Below are positions 1-8,777 of a DNA stretch of 56,268 nt, one piece after another. The notes under the pieces were generated by a model. That model was not told the DNA's origin and did not search any database. It saw only the letters and a program-made list of their open reading frames with translations. The translations under genes and the position numbers were made by a program. Each line of letters opens with the position of its first letter. Positions within the stretch are counted from its first letter, which is position 1. Source of the DNA: Occultella aeris (GTDB taxonomy: Bacteria; Actinomycetota; Actinomycetes; Actinomycetales; Beutenbergiaceae); NCBI RefSeq assembly GCF_902703175.1, contig NZ_CACRYJ010000063.1, forward strand, positions 1 to 56,268. Reading direction: 5' to 3'.

Positions 1-20
1 AGGCGGGGGCGGATCCGATG

Positions 21-884
21 TCAGGGGGCGGTGACGAAGTCCACGAGCTCCTCGACCCGGCCGAGCAGGCTCGGCTCGAGGTCGCGGTAGTCACGCACCG
101 TGCCGAGGATCCGCTTCCAGCCGCGGGCGACGTCCGCCTGGTCCTGCGCCGGCCAGCCGAGCGCGGCGAGGGTGCCGTACTTGATGTCGGTGCCCCGGGG
201 AATGTGCGGCCACTCGTCCAGGCCGACGCGGGCCGGACGGACCGCCTGCCACACGTCCACGTACGGGTGGCCCACCACGAGCACGTGTTCGGCGCCGTGG
301 GGGCGCACCGCCTCCGCCGCGATCCGGGACTCCTTGCTGCCGCGGACCAGGTGGTCCACGAGGACGCCGACGCGTCGTCCCGGCCCGGGCCCGAACTCGG
401 CGAGCATCTCGACGAGGTGATCGACGCCGTCGAGCAGTTCGACGACCACGCCCTCCAGGCGCAGGTCCTCGCCCCACACCTTCTCGACCAGCTCGGCGTC
501 GTGGCGGCCCTCCACCCAGATCCGGGACGCCCGAGCCACGCGGGCGCGGGCACCGGGAACGGCGAGGGACCCACTCGCGGTGCGCTGCGCCGTCGGCGGC
601 GCCTGCGGCTTGCGATAGGGGACCAGACGGACCGGCTTGCCGTCCACCCAGAACCCGGCCCCGAGGCCGAACGTGCGGGTGCGGCCCCGGTTGTCCTCGA
701 GCACCACGACGTGGGTGCCGCCGCTCTTCTCGACCCGCACCACGGCCCCGACCCACCCGGTCTCGACGTCCTCGACCACGAGGCCCGGCTCGGCGGGGGT
801 GTCCACGGTGCGGGGTCTGCGTCCGGCGTGCGGGTCGCTGGTCAGGACGTCTGGGCCATATCTGCCATACCGGTCGGAACTCAC
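21..884 (-). CDS. DUF3097 family protein
   Basis: A 287-aa protein recognised as the actinobacterial DUF3097 family by its N-terminal SSDRYGRYGPDVL and its later blocks (SRIWVEGRHDAELVEKVWG near residue 110; HVLVVGHPYVDVWQAVRP; PHIPRGTDIKYGTLAALGWP). The biochemical role is unknown. The middle part, with an EGRHDAELVEKVWGDDL-like stretch followed by LVDHLV and DVWQAV, resembles a Toprim-like alpha/beta fold, but I infer this weakly. The GTG start at 884 is chosen because a -10 hexamer TAACCT lies 7 nt upstream, giving a leaderless transcript, and because the family begins here. The open frame continues upstream to 1238 but that part would overlap hrcA and looks non-coding. The gene is divergent from hrcA. 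Confidence 0.85.
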   Translation of the reverse strand: MSSDRYGRYGPDVLTSDPHAGRRPRTVDTPAEPGLVVEDVETGWVGAVVRVEKSGGTHVVVLEDNRGRTRTFGLGAGFWVDGKPVRLVPYRKPQAPPTAQRTASGSLAVPGARARVARASRIWVEGRHDAELVEKVWGEDLRLEGVVVELLDGVDHLVEMLAEFGPGPGRRVGVLVDHLVRGSKESRIAAEAVRPHGAEHVLVVGHPYVDVWQAVRPARVGLDEWPHIPRGTDIKYGTLAALGWPAQDQADVARGWKRILGTVRDYRDLEPSLLGRVEELVDFVTAP

Positions 885-891
885 CCGAGTG

Positions 892-897
892 AGGTTA
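892..897 (-). promoter_or_regulatory. -10 box for the DUF3097 gene (leaderless)
   Basis: Read on the minus strand the hexamer is TAACCT, followed by 7 nt and then the GTG start at 884. Transcription would start at or next to the start codon. No clear -35 hexamer is visible at 16-19 bp spacing. Confidence 0.55.
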
Positions 898-931
898 CGC
901 ACGTGCCGCCGGGAGTTGTCGGACCGACGCG

Positions 932-963
932 TAGAATTGGCACTCATGGCACGGGAGTGCTGA
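932..963 (+). promoter_or_regulatory. hrcA promoter -10 with CIRCE operator
   Basis: A -10 hexamer TAGAAT (932-937) runs directly into a CIRCE element: left arm TTGGCACTC (937-945), a 9-nt spacer, and right arm GAGTGCTGA (955-963). The CIRCE consensus is TTAGCACTC-N9-GAGTGCTAA, so each arm matches 8 of 9. CIRCE is the operator of the heat-shock repressor HrcA. Its position over the expected transcription start fits autorepression of hrcA-dnaJ by blocking initiation. Confidence 0.93.
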
Positions 964-1032
964 CGTCGGGGCCAACGGGCGCGCTGACGTAGGGTCGCGG
1001 ACAATCGCGTGGAGATCGGGAGGAGGACCCGG

Positions 1033-2061
1033 ATGAGCTCGGAGCGGCAGCTGGATGTGCTGCGTGCGATCGTGCAGGACTTCGTGCGCAGCCGGGAGCC
1101 GGTCGGATCGCGCAACCTCGTGGAGCGCCACAACCTCGGCGTCTCCCCGGCCACGATCCGCAACGACATGGCCGCGCTGGAGGACAACGGGTACATCGCG
1201 CAGCCGCACACGTCGGCCGGGCGGATCCCCACGGACAAGGGTTACCGGCTGTTCGTCGACCAGATCTCGGTGATGAAGCCGCTCTCGGCCGCCGAGCGGC
1301 GCGCGATCACCGAGCTCCTCGAGGGCGCGGTGGACCTCGACGACGCCCTCGAGCGCACCGTGCGCCTGCTCGCCCAGCTCACCCAGCAGGTGGCCGTGGT
1401 GCAGTACCCGTCGCTGCGGCGGTCCACGCTGCGTCACGTGGAGCTCGTGCCCACCGGGCAGCGGCGCCTGATGGTCGTGATCATCACGGACAACGGCCGC
1501 GTCGAGCAGCGTACGGTCGAGTCGCTCACCGACCTGGACCCGACGTTCATCGCGGAGCTGCGCGCCCGCCTCAACGCCGCGGGTGCCGGGCGCCAGGCCG
1601 CCAGGCTGCCGAAGGTGCTCGGCGACCTGGCCGAGGTGTTCGGCCCCGAGGACCGACCGCTCGTGGACGCGGTCACGAACGCGGTGGTCGAGGAGGTCTC
1701 CCAGGAGACCGAGGAGCGCATCGTGATGGCCGGGACCGCGAACCTGGCCCGAGCCGACCTGGACTTCACCCGCACCATCGGCCCCGTCCTGGAGGCCCTC
1801 GAGGAGCAGGTGGTGCTGCTCCGGCTGCTGTCCGAGATGGCCGAGGAGGACGGCGAGCGCCCGCTCTCGGTACGGATCGGGCATGAGACACATCACGCCA
1901 ACCTGGCCGAGACCTCCGTGATCGCCAGCGGTTACGGTGGGGAGGGTCCCGAAGCGATCGCGCAGATCGGGATCGTCGGCCCCACCCGGATGGACTACCC
2001 CACCACGATGGCCTCGGTGCGAGCCGTGGCCCGTTATCTCACCCGGCTGCTGTCCGGCTGA
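1033..2061 (+). CDS. hrcA: Heat-inducible transcription repressor HrcA
   Basis: A 342-aa HrcA, which represses chaperone genes by binding CIRCE; in other bacteria its activity depends on GroEL. The N-terminal winged helix (residues 1-75) shows [37 protein letters not shown] and the family signature [18 protein letters not shown]. The C-terminal part carries the usual GAF-like domain and ends with the conserved [20 protein letters not shown]. The ATG at 1033 follows GGGAGGAGG by 5-6 nt and gives the normal family N-terminus; an in-frame upstream GTG at 1009 is less likely. A CIRCE operator lies 70 bp upstream. The gene is followed by dnaJ after 61 bp, forming an hrcA-dnaJ-rsmE heat-shock operon. 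Confidence 0.97.
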   Translation: MSSERQLDVLRAIVQDFVRSREPVGSRNLVERHNLGVSPATIRNDMAALEDNGYIAQPHTSAGRIPTDKGYRLFVDQISVMKPLSAAERRAITELLEGAVDLDDALERTVRLLAQLTQQVAVVQYPSLRRSTLRHVELVPTGQRRLMVVIITDNGRVEQRTVESLTDLDPTFIAELRARLNAAGAGRQAARLPKVLGDLAEVFGPEDRPLVDAVTNAVVEEVSQETEERIVMAGTANLARADLDFTRTIGPVLEALEEQVVLLRLLSEMAEEDGERPLSVRIGHETHHANLAETSVIASGYGGEGPEAIAQIGIVGPTRMDYPTTMASVRAVARYLTRLLSG

Positions 2062-2122
2062 TCTTCCGGCGGCCCCGTGCCGCCCCAGCACGTCTCCGAT
2101 CCCCAAGCGACGAAAGTGACCT

Positions 2123-3238
2123 GTGAGCGACTACTACGAGATCCTCGGCGTGTCCCGCGACGCGAGCACGGAGGAGATCAAGCGCGCGTACCGCAAGCTC
2201 GCCCGCCAGCATCACCCCGATGTGGCCGGCGTGGCGAGCGAGGAGAAGTTCAAGAACATCACCGCAGCGCACGACACACTCTCCAACCCGGAGAAGCGCC
2301 GCGCGTATGACATGGGTGGCGGCACGCCCGGGATGGGCGGCGCCGGGTTCGGTGGCTTCTCCGACATCTTCGAGACGTTCTTCCAGGCGGCGGCCGGCGG
2401 CACCGGCCAGCGCGGCCCGGCGCCCCGCTCGCGCCGCGGCCAGGACGCGCTGCTCCGGGTGAGCATCGACCTGTCCGAGGCAGCGTTCGGCGTGGCCCGG
2501 GACCTCGAGGTGGAGACCGCCGTCGTCTGCACCACCTGCCAGGGCACCTGCTGCCAGCCGGGCACCCACCCGAAGACCTGCGACACCTGCCAGGGCCGCG
2601 GCTCCGTCCAGCGGGTGGCGCGCTCCTTCCTCGGCCAGGTCATGACCACGGCCGCCTGCGCCGTCTGCGGGGGCTACGGCACGATCATCACCGACCCGTG
2701 CACCGAATGCTCCGGCGAGGGCCGCGTCCGGACCCGCCGCACCGTGCGCGTGAACATCCCGGCCGGCGTCGACGAGGGCACCCGGATCAAGCTGAGCGGG
2801 CAGAGCGAGGTCGGCCCGGCCGGTGGTCCCCCCGGGGACCTGTACGTGGAGATCCGGGAGAAGCCACATCCCGTCTTCACCCGTCGCGGCGATGACATCC
2901 ACTGTTCCACCACGCTGCCCATGACGGCGGCCGCGCTGGGCACCATGCTCAACCTGGACACGCTCGACGGCCCGCAGGAGGTGGACATCCGCCCGGGTAC
3001 CCAGCCGGAGGAGGTCGTCACCCTGCGCGGCCTCGGCGTCGGGCACCTGAACGGCAACGGCCGCGGCGATCTGCACGTGCATGTGGACGTGGAGGTCCCC
3101 ACGAAGCTCGACGAGGCGCAGGAGCAGTTGCTGCGCCAGCTCGCGACGGCCCGGGGCGAGGAGCGCCCCGAGGCCCGGCTCGCCGCAGCGAACCCGGGCA
3201 TGCTGCACCGGCTGCGCGAGAAGTTCGGCGGCCGCTGA
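2123..3238 (+). CDS. dnaJ: Molecular chaperone DnaJ (actinobacterial DnaJ2 type)
   Basis: A 371-aa type I Hsp40 that delivers substrates to DnaK and stimulates its ATPase. The J-domain is residues 1-68 with HPD at 31-33, followed by a Gly/Phe-rich linker (about 70-105), a zinc-binding domain from about residue 136, and the C-terminal substrate-binding domain. The four zinc repeats read CTTCQGTC, CDTCQGRG, CAVCGGYG and CTECSGEG. All eight zinc cysteines are present, but the last Gly of the first CxxCxGxG repeat is replaced by Cys, giving an extra CC pair. The start is GTG. It sits directly after hrcA and 1 nt before rsmE, so it should be under CIRCE control. Confidence 0.96.
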   Translation: MSDYYEILGVSRDASTEEIKRAYRKLARQHHPDVAGVASEEKFKNITAAHDTLSNPEKRRAYDMGGGTPGMGGAGFGGFSDIFETFFQAAAGGTGQRGPAPRSRRGQDALLRVSIDLSEAAFGVARDLEVETAVVCTTCQGTCCQPGTHPKTCDTCQGRGSVQRVARSFLGQVMTTAACAVCGGYGTIITDPCTECSGEGRVRTRRTVRVNIPAGVDEGTRIKLSGQSEVGPAGGPPGDLYVEIREKPHPVFTRRGDDIHCSTTLPMTAAALGTMLNLDTLDGPQEVDIRPGTQPEEVVTLRGLGVGHLNGNGRGDLHVHVDVEVPTKLDEAQEQLLRQLATARGEERPEARLAAANPGMLHRLREKFGGR

Positions 3239-3239
3239 G

Positions 3240-4022
3240 GTGTCCGCGGCGGTGTTCCTGGCCCCGGCCGGTGAACTCGACGCGCTCACCCCAGGTGCCC
3301 GGTACACGCTGGTCGGCCCCGAGGCCCGCCACGCCGCCACGGTCCGCCGGCTGCGTGCCGGGGAGGAGATCGACCTGGTCGACGGCGTGGGCGTGCGCGT
3401 CCGCGGGAGGGTCGCCGACGTCCGCGGCGGGTCGGACGCCGCGGTCGCGCTCGAGGTGAGTGCCGTGGTCCGCGAGGACGAGCCGGTCCCGGCGATCGTG
3501 CTGGTGCAGGCCCTGGCCAAGGGATCCCGGGACGAACTCGCCATCGAGGCGGGCACCGAGGTGGGGCTCGACGGCGTGATTCCCTGGCAGTCGGAGCGAT
3601 CCGTCGCGCAGTGGCGTGGGGACAAGGCGGCCAAGGGCCGCGCACGCTGGCAGCAGATCGTGGTCGCCGCCGCGAAGCAGTCCCGGCGGGCGCGGGTGCC
3701 CGCGGTGGGGGAGCTCGTCGTCGGCGCGGCGCTCCTGCGGCGGGTCGAGCAGGCGGTCGCCGACGGCGGTGCGGTGCTCGTCCTGCACGAGGGCGCCACC
3801 GTGCCTGTCGCCGACGCGGCCATCGGTGCGGGTGCGCCCGAGGTGCTCCTCGTGGTGGGCCCGGAGGGTGGCCTCTCGGACGCCGAGATCGCAGCCCTCG
3901 AGGAGGCCGGCGCGCAGCCGGTCCGGCTCGGTCCGCACGTGCTGCGCACCTCGACGGCCGGGCCCATCGCGGTCGCGGTCCTGGCGCAGCGGCTCGGTCG
4001 CTGGGACGCGACTGCCGACTGA
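3240..4022 (+). CDS. rsmE: 16S rRNA m3U1498 methyltransferase RsmE
   Basis: A 260-aa SPOUT-family methyltransferase that uses S-adenosylmethionine to methylate N3 of U1498 in 16S rRNA. The N-terminal PUA-like RNA-binding part includes the family block GPEARHAATVRRLRAGEEI. The C-terminal trefoil-knot domain has the SAM-binding motifs VVGPEGGLSDAEI and LGPHVLRTSTAGPIAV, both characteristic of RsmE. GTG at 3240 begins one base after the dnaJ stop, indicating translational coupling. The last gene of the hrcA-dnaJ operon; two 37-bp repeat elements follow it. Confidence 0.95.
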   Translation: MSAAVFLAPAGELDALTPGARYTLVGPEARHAATVRRLRAGEEIDLVDGVGVRVRGRVADVRGGSDAAVALEVSAVVREDEPVPAIVLVQALAKGSRDELAIEAGTEVGLDGVIPWQSERSVAQWRGDKAAKGRARWQQIVVAAAKQSRRARVPAVGELVVGAALLRRVEQAVADGGAVLVLHEGATVPVADAAIGAGAPEVLLVVGPEGGLSDAEIAALEEAGAQPVRLGPHVLRTSTAGPIAVAVLAQRLGRWDATAD

Positions 4023-4056
4023 TCTCGCCACCGCCTCGCTCCTGCCTGCGGCGGGA

Positions 4057-4165
4057 GTGCGGTTCTGCAGCCGATGGGGCCGATGCGCCGCACAATCGCA
4101 CCGTGCTCGTCCAGGTCCCGTGGCGAGCGTGCGGTTCTGCGGCGGACGGGCTTGATGCGCCGCAC
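4057..4165 (-). repeat. Two copies of a 37-bp intergenic palindromic element
   Basis: Copies occupy 4057-4093 and 4129-4165 (72-bp period). Each begins GTGCGGTTCTGC and ends GATGCGCCGCAC. The end arms GTGCGG/CCGCAC make an imperfect inverted repeat. In reverse complement they match the four tandem copies at 55953-56236, so this is a dispersed family. The copies follow rsmE in a gap between converging genes. Confidence 0.75.
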
Positions 4166-4214
4166 ATGCGCACTCTCGCCCTCGCAGGGGAGCCGGTGGC
4201 GGGCGAGTGAGGAT

Positions 4215-4616
4215 TCAGAGTCGCCGTCGTCCACGCGCGAGCAGCAGCCCGCTGAGTGCGCCGGCGATGGCCAGCACGACCAGGTCCACCGGATCGAAGT
4301 TCGCGCCGAGGAGCAGCCGAGCCGCTGGGAACGTTCCCGAGATCATGCCGGGCAGTGGCGTCAGTTGTGCGACCTCCATGGCGCACGACGCGCCGGTGCC
4401 AACGCTCGCCACGGACGCGGTCGACCAGTTCGGCCAGACCAGGGCGACGGCGAGGACGGCGGCCACGGCGTAGGCCGCCGTGCCCGCGACGCCCGAACCG
4501 GGCAGGTGCCGCACAAGTTGCAGGGCGAGTCCCACCACGATCACGACGACGAGTGCCGCGGCGACGACCGTCCGCCGGCGCGGCGCGCTCGCAGAGGCCT
4601 CAGGTGGGTGTTCCAT
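4215..4616 (-). CDS. DUF2809 family small membrane protein
   Basis: A 133-aa integral membrane protein with about four hydrophobic segments, beginning after a basic cytoplasmic N-terminus (APRRRTVVAAALVVVIVVG). The DUF2809-like features are the second-half block CAMEVAQLTPLPGMISGTFP, which matches the VEFSQLYHAPWLDALRATR region of that family, and the terminal segment FDPVDLVVLAIAGALSG. No biochemical function is known. I chose ATG 4616; an in-frame ATG at 4673 would add 19 residues and cannot be excluded, because neither has a strong ribosome-binding site. It converges with rsmE. Confidence 0.72.
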   Translation of the reverse strand: MEHPPEASASAPRRRTVVAAALVVVIVVGLALQLVRHLPGSGVAGTAAYAVAAVLAVALVWPNWSTASVASVGTGASCAMEVAQLTPLPGMISGTFPAARLLLGANFDPVDLVVLAIAGALSGLLLARGRRRL

Positions 4617-4915
4617 CGGCACGATCGAATCGCAGGTGCCGGGCCTCTGGTCCCACAACGGGGCGAGCTTCACCAGATCTGCTCAGCACCGGACCACCGC
4701 ACGTGCCGGGCGAGCACGCACCGGACCCCTTCCCTCGGTGGGCTCGAGGTGGTCGCCACGATTTCGAGCCCACTGCTTGCGGTGGCCGGTTCCGAGGCGA
4801 CCGCGACCAGGTCGGCGGCGCGCCGCGGCGTCGCGAGTGCGCCGGCCGCCCACGTGGGCAGATCTCACCTGCCGAGTACCGGCCGCGGCGAGCCTGATGC
4901 GGCATCATCGGGTCC

Positions 4916-6199
4916 GTGAACGACAACCCGCCCACCTTCCTGATCGTCATCGGCGTCATCCTGGTCCTCGGTATCGGTATCGGCGTCTTCTTCTGGCGCC
5001 GGCGGGTGGGCTACATCAAGTCGCTCACCGACCGCGGCTGGGCGTTCGAGTCCAGCCCCACGCTTGCGATCGCGAACGGGCTGACGGTGCCGCCGTTCGG
5101 GCTCGGGTTCGACCGGAGCACCGACGAGCACATCTCCGGGGAGCGCCACGGTGTCCCCTTCCAGGTGTTCGAGTACAAGTGCCAGGTCGGCAGGTTCCGC
5201 GTCGCGGCGATGCGGCTGCAACTGCCGTTGCCGGAACTGTTCCTGACCACCACCGGCGCGCGTCCCGGTGCCCAGGCGGCCCAGCAGCAGTCGACCGGAC
5301 AGTGGCACGTGCTCAGCGACGACGCCGAGTTCGCCCGGGCGGTCCAGGCCGGCGCCGGGGAGCCGGTGACCGCGTTCGCGCAGGCAAACGGTGGCATCGA
5401 CCTCTCCATCGACGGTGACCAGCTCGTGGTGCTCGGCGCGCCGAAGGAGGCCGCGGAGCTCGAACGGTTCCTCGACGCCATGGTGGCCATCGCGCGCGCC
5501 CTCGACCCCCGCGCGCTCGACGGTTTCCGCCGCCCGGAACCGGAACGGTGGGTCGGCTTCTACCGGCGGCCGCACTGGCAGTTCCGCGACCGGGACGACA
5601 CGTTGATGAGCGTCGTCGAGGTGACCCAGGGCGGCCAGAACCACAGGATCGTCAACGTGGTCAGCTGCGAGGTCGGACCGCTGCCGTTCGTCGCGTTCAA
5701 GCACCACTGGCAGACCACCCGGACCGTGACCAGCACCGACTCCAACGGTCACACCACCACCCGCACGGAGACCGACAACCACGAGGAGTCCATCTTCGAC
5801 ATGAGCCTCGGGGTCCCCACGCCGTACCTGGAGGTGACCGGGAACCGCGCCCTGGGCAAGTGGTTCGGGCGCGGGGACCGAGTGGAGTCCGAGCTGGCCG
5901 CGTTCAACGATCGTTTCGACGTGCGCTCGGACGTGCCGAAGTTCGCCTCCGACGTGATCCACCCCCGCCAGATCGAGTACCTCATGCAGGTCCAGCCGAT
6001 CCCGTTCTCGATGGGGGGCGGGCGGATCCGCGTGGCGGTCCCGCAACACGACCTGGCCGTCATCGACCACACCGTCGCGTTCATGTACGGGTTCCTCACG
6101 CGGATCCCCGAGTTCGTCTGGCAGGACCTCGGCGCGGACGCGCCGGACTTCGACGGTGACGGCCGCCCAGGCCCGACGCTCTACTCCAGCTCCACCTGA
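4916..6199 (+). CDS. Uncharacterised single-pass membrane protein
   Basis: A 427-aa protein not assigned to a named family. The N-terminus has one hydrophobic segment (about residues 7-26, PTFLIVIGVILVLGIGIGVF) followed by WRRRVGYIKSL, so the bulk is probably cytoplasmic on a signal-anchor. The soluble part starts with GWAFESSPTLAIANGL and contains a Thr-rich loop (TVTSTDSNGHTTTRTETDN) typical of actinobacterial DUF3137-like orphan proteins, but I would not assign a function. The GTG start lies just after a GATGCGGCATC inverted repeat and a CATCAT that could serve as a weak -10. It ends 1 nt before the convergent oxidoreductase stop. Confidence 0.8.
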   Translation: MNDNPPTFLIVIGVILVLGIGIGVFFWRRRVGYIKSLTDRGWAFESSPTLAIANGLTVPPFGLGFDRSTDEHISGERHGVPFQVFEYKCQVGRFRVAAMRLQLPLPELFLTTTGARPGAQAAQQQSTGQWHVLSDDAEFARAVQAGAGEPVTAFAQANGGIDLSIDGDQLVVLGAPKEAAELERFLDAMVAIARALDPRALDGFRRPEPERWVGFYRRPHWQFRDRDDTLMSVVEVTQGGQNHRIVNVVSCEVGPLPFVAFKHHWQTTRTVTSTDSNGHTTTRTETDNHEESIFDMSLGVPTPYLEVTGNRALGKWFGRGDRVESELAAFNDRFDVRSDVPKFASDVIHPRQIEYLMQVQPIPFSMGGGRIRVAVPQHDLAVIDHTVAFMYGFLTRIPEFVWQDLGADAPDFDGDGRPGPTLYSSST

Positions 6200-6200
6200 G

Positions 6201-7754
6201 TCAGAGCATCTCGAGCAGCGCGTGCGCGGCGTTGTGCCCGCCGATGCCGCTCACCGCGCCCCCACGCACGGCGCCGCTGCCCCCGATCAGGACCCGCTCG
6301 TGATCTGTCGCCACACCCCACCGGTGCGCCGGCGAGCCCGGCTCGCCCGCTCGGCCCGGCTCGAGCCAGGGCCAGCTCAGATCCCCGTGGAAGATGTTCC
6401 CGCCGGGCATGCCCAGTTCCGTCTCGATCTGCCCGGGGCCGCGGATCTCCACGCACTCACGGCCGGCGGAGTCGCGCAGCAGCAGCGGCTCCAGGGGTTC
6501 GGCCAGGTGCGGAGTGATGCTGCCGAGGAACCGGCGCCAGGCTCGCTCGCGCAGCTCCTCGTTCGCGAGGCCCTCCTCGAGCTGGTGCAGTCCGAAGTAG
6601 GTGAGCGTGTGTGCGCCGGAAGCGGCGAGCTCGGCACCGAGGATCGAGGGGTCGGTCAGGGTGTGGCAGTAGATCTCGCCCGGGCACGGGGTGCCGTCAT
6701 CGCCGACGGCGGCGCGTGCGTCCGCAGCCATCGCCGCGTGGGCGGACTCGAGCTCTGTCATCGACTCGGCCAGGTGCAGGGTGCCGGCGAAGGCGACCTC
6801 CGGGTCGATCCCTGACCGCAGCCGCGGCAGCCGGGACAGCACGAGGTTGATCTTCACCTGCGCGCCCACCGGGCGCGGTCCGGGCTCGTCGCCGAGCAGA
6901 CCGGCGAGCGTGTACGGGGCGACCCCGCCGAGCACCCAGTCCACCTCGAGAACCCCCGCGTCCCAGACCACCCGTGCTCCGCCGTCGTCGGCTTCGACGG
7001 ACCGGACCGACGCCCCGGTCACGATCGTGGCCCCGGCGGCCCGCGCGACCCGCTCCAGCTCGCCGGTGACGGCGCCCATACCGCCCACCGGCACCCGCCA
7101 CTCGCCGCCGACCACGTGATAGAGCCAGCACCGGTTCTGCCGCAGCGACGTCGAGTGCAGCGAGGCGAACGTCCCGATCAGCGCATCGGTCGCGACCACA
7201 CCGCGGACCAGGTCGTCGGTGAACCGTCGCTCCAAGGTCGCCCCGATGGGCACCTGGGTCAGGTCGGCCCACCACTGTGGCCCGATCAGCGCCCGGGCGC
7301 GGTCCGCCGTCGGCAGCGGTTCGAGCAGTGTCGGCGCGAGCGCCGCGGCCAGGTCGTCGGCGCCGGCGTAGAACTCCCGCCACGCGTCGTACTCGGCGTC
7401 CGAGCCGGTCCGGGCCCGGAACGAGGCGGCGGTCGCCGCGCCGGGGCGCGTCTCGACGAGGAGCCCACCCGGGCTGCCGGCTGTCGAGTACGGGGTGTAC
7501 GACGCCGTCGGGCGCGACCGTAGGTCGAGGTCCAGTCCGAGGTCACTCGCCAGGGCCGGCGGCAGCAGGCTGACCAGGTAGGAGAACCGGGACAGCCGGG
7601 CGTCCACGCCCGGGAACGGGCGGGCACTCACGGCGGCGCCGCCGACGTGGTCGCTGCGCTCGAGGATGGTGACCTCGACACCCTCGCGGGCCAGGTATGC
7701 GGCCGCCACCAGGGCGTTGTGGCCGCCGCCGACGATCGCCACCCGGGTTGCCAT
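6201..7754 (-). CDS. FAD-dependent phytoene desaturase-like oxidoreductase
   Basis: A 517-aa flavoprotein of the amine oxidase/phytoene desaturase superfamily, closest in pattern to PYROXD2-like proteins. The N-terminus has the dinucleotide-binding GGGHNALVAAAYLAREG and the following acidic strand end and FAD contact ERSDHVGGAAVS. The C-terminus carries the second FAD motif, with GGNIFHGDLSWPW and VLIGGSGAVRGGAVSGIGGHNAAH. The substrate is not predictable; no carotenoid synthesis genes are nearby. The ATG at 7754 gives the Rossmann motif at the expected distance from the N-terminus. The downstream GNAT gene on the same strand (start at 8598) ends 22 bp before it and could be co-transcribed. 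Confidence 0.88.
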   Translation of the reverse strand: MATRVAIVGGGHNALVAAAYLAREGVEVTILERSDHVGGAAVSARPFPGVDARLSRFSYLVSLLPPALASDLGLDLDLRSRPTASYTPYSTAGSPGGLLVETRPGAATAASFRARTGSDAEYDAWREFYAGADDLAAALAPTLLEPLPTADRARALIGPQWWADLTQVPIGATLERRFTDDLVRGVVATDALIGTFASLHSTSLRQNRCWLYHVVGGEWRVPVGGMGAVTGELERVARAAGATIVTGASVRSVEADDGGARVVWDAGVLEVDWVLGGVAPYTLAGLLGDEPGPRPVGAQVKINLVLSRLPRLRSGIDPEVAFAGTLHLAESMTELESAHAAMAADARAAVGDDGTPCPGEIYCHTLTDPSILGAELAASGAHTLTYFGLHQLEEGLANEELRERAWRRFLGSITPHLAEPLEPLLLRDSAGRECVEIRGPGQIETELGMPGGNIFHGDLSWPWLEPGRAGEPGSPAHRWGVATDHERVLIGGSGAVRGGAVSGIGGHNAAHALLEML

Positions 7755-7776
7755 GTCGGCAGCCTAGTGCGGCGGG

Positions 7777-8598
7777 CTACTCGGATCGGCCGCTCCTGCG
7801 CCACTCGTATGGTGTCGTCGTGGACACCTTCACGAGGCCGGCCCGTTCCAGGATCGGCCGCGAGAACTCCGTGGAGTCGCTGTGGGCGAGAAGCTTGCCG
7901 CGGGCGAGCGCCGAGCGCGCCCGGACGGCCGTGAGGGCTCGGTAGATCCCGCGGCCCCGCCACTGGGGCCGGGTCGCGCCGCCCCAGATCCCCGCGAACT
8001 CGGTGTCCGCCACGGGTTCGAGGCGTCCGGCGCAGACGATCAGGTCGTCGACCTCGGCCACCCACAGCTCCATGCCGTCGTCGAGCGCGAGGCGGCGCAG
8101 GATGGCCACGGCAGTCCGCTCCGACGGCGGGTCGCCGAAGACCTCGTTCTGCATGGCGCACATGGCGCGCACGTCTGCTTCGGCGGTCACCCGGCGCAGC
8201 GTGACCCCGGCCGGAAGCGGCACGTCCGCAACCAGGTCGCGCAGCTCGCCGAGCATGATCGACTCCGGGTTCCCGGCGACGAACCCGTGCCCGGTCAGGG
8301 CCTCGTGCAGTCCGGGCGCGTGGTCGTGGCCGCGGGTCTTCCACTCGACGCGGGTGATCGCTGGGTCGGCCCGGTAGTGGTCCAGGACCTCGCCGACGAC
8401 GTCACCGATCGCACCGGGGTCGATGCCCTCGAGGTCGCGGTAGGACACGAAGCCCCGACCACCGACGAAGGTGGCAAGTCGCAGCGGCCCGCGCCGCTCG
8501 ACCGTGACCGCACTTGGCGTCTCGGCCTCGGTGCGCAGCTGGTCGTCGTAGGCGGTGAGGAGTTCGGTAGGCGTCACCCAGGCATCCTGCCGTGACAC
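7777..8598 (-). CDS. GNAT family N-acetyltransferase
   Basis: A 273-aa protein with a C-terminal GNAT fold (about residues 130-273). The acetyl-CoA pyrophosphate-binding motif is QWRGRGIYRAL (Q/RxxGxG/A type), after the strand FAGIWGGATRP; the final SRPILERAGLVKVSTTTPYEW is the typical beta6-beta7 end. The N-terminal 120 residues look like a degenerate GNAT or unique substrate domain. The acceptor substrate is unknown. The GTG start at 8598 gives the longest frame; a second GTG at 8577 is equally plausible. Divergent from phoH. Confidence 0.88.
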   Translation of the reverse strand: MSRQDAWVTPTELLTAYDDQLRTEAETPSAVTVERRGPLRLATFVGGRGFVSYRDLEGIDPGAIGDVVGEVLDHYRADPAITRVEWKTRGHDHAPGLHEALTGHGFVAGNPESIMLGELRDLVADVPLPAGVTLRRVTAEADVRAMCAMQNEVFGDPPSERTAVAILRRLALDDGMELWVAEVDDLIVCAGRLEPVADTEFAGIWGGATRPQWRGRGIYRALTAVRARSALARGKLLAHSDSTEFSRPILERAGLVKVSTTTPYEWRRSGRSE

Positions 8599-8707
8599 CG
8601 GGTCGGCTGGCGACGGGAATACGGGATCGGCGAGACGGTCGCATCCCGCCGCGGTTGCGACGTCGCGCGGGTCCCGATCTCGAGGTCCGTGGCCGACCCG
8701 GCCCGGC

Positions 8708-8713
8708 TAGGAT
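8708..8713 (+). promoter_or_regulatory. Probable -10 box of the phoH-era operon
   Basis: TAGGAT is a good actinobacterial -10 hexamer in the divergent gap between the GNAT gene and phoH. It is 10 nt upstream of an in-frame GTG (8724) and 64 nt before the preferred ATG (8778). Confidence 0.5.
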
Positions 8714-8777
8714 CGGGATCAACGTGTGCGCGCCGCGCACCGAGACCGGAAGGAAGCACGGGCTCCGAGCCCCGCTC

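Noticed and set aside
885-1238. Upstream extension of the DUF3097 frame
   Set aside because: It would overlap hrcA and CIRCE; the family N-terminus and leaderless -10 both place the start at 884.
4674-4915. Possible small gene before the 4916 membrane protein
   Set aside because: Only shadow frames without a ribosome-binding site or recognisable sequence.
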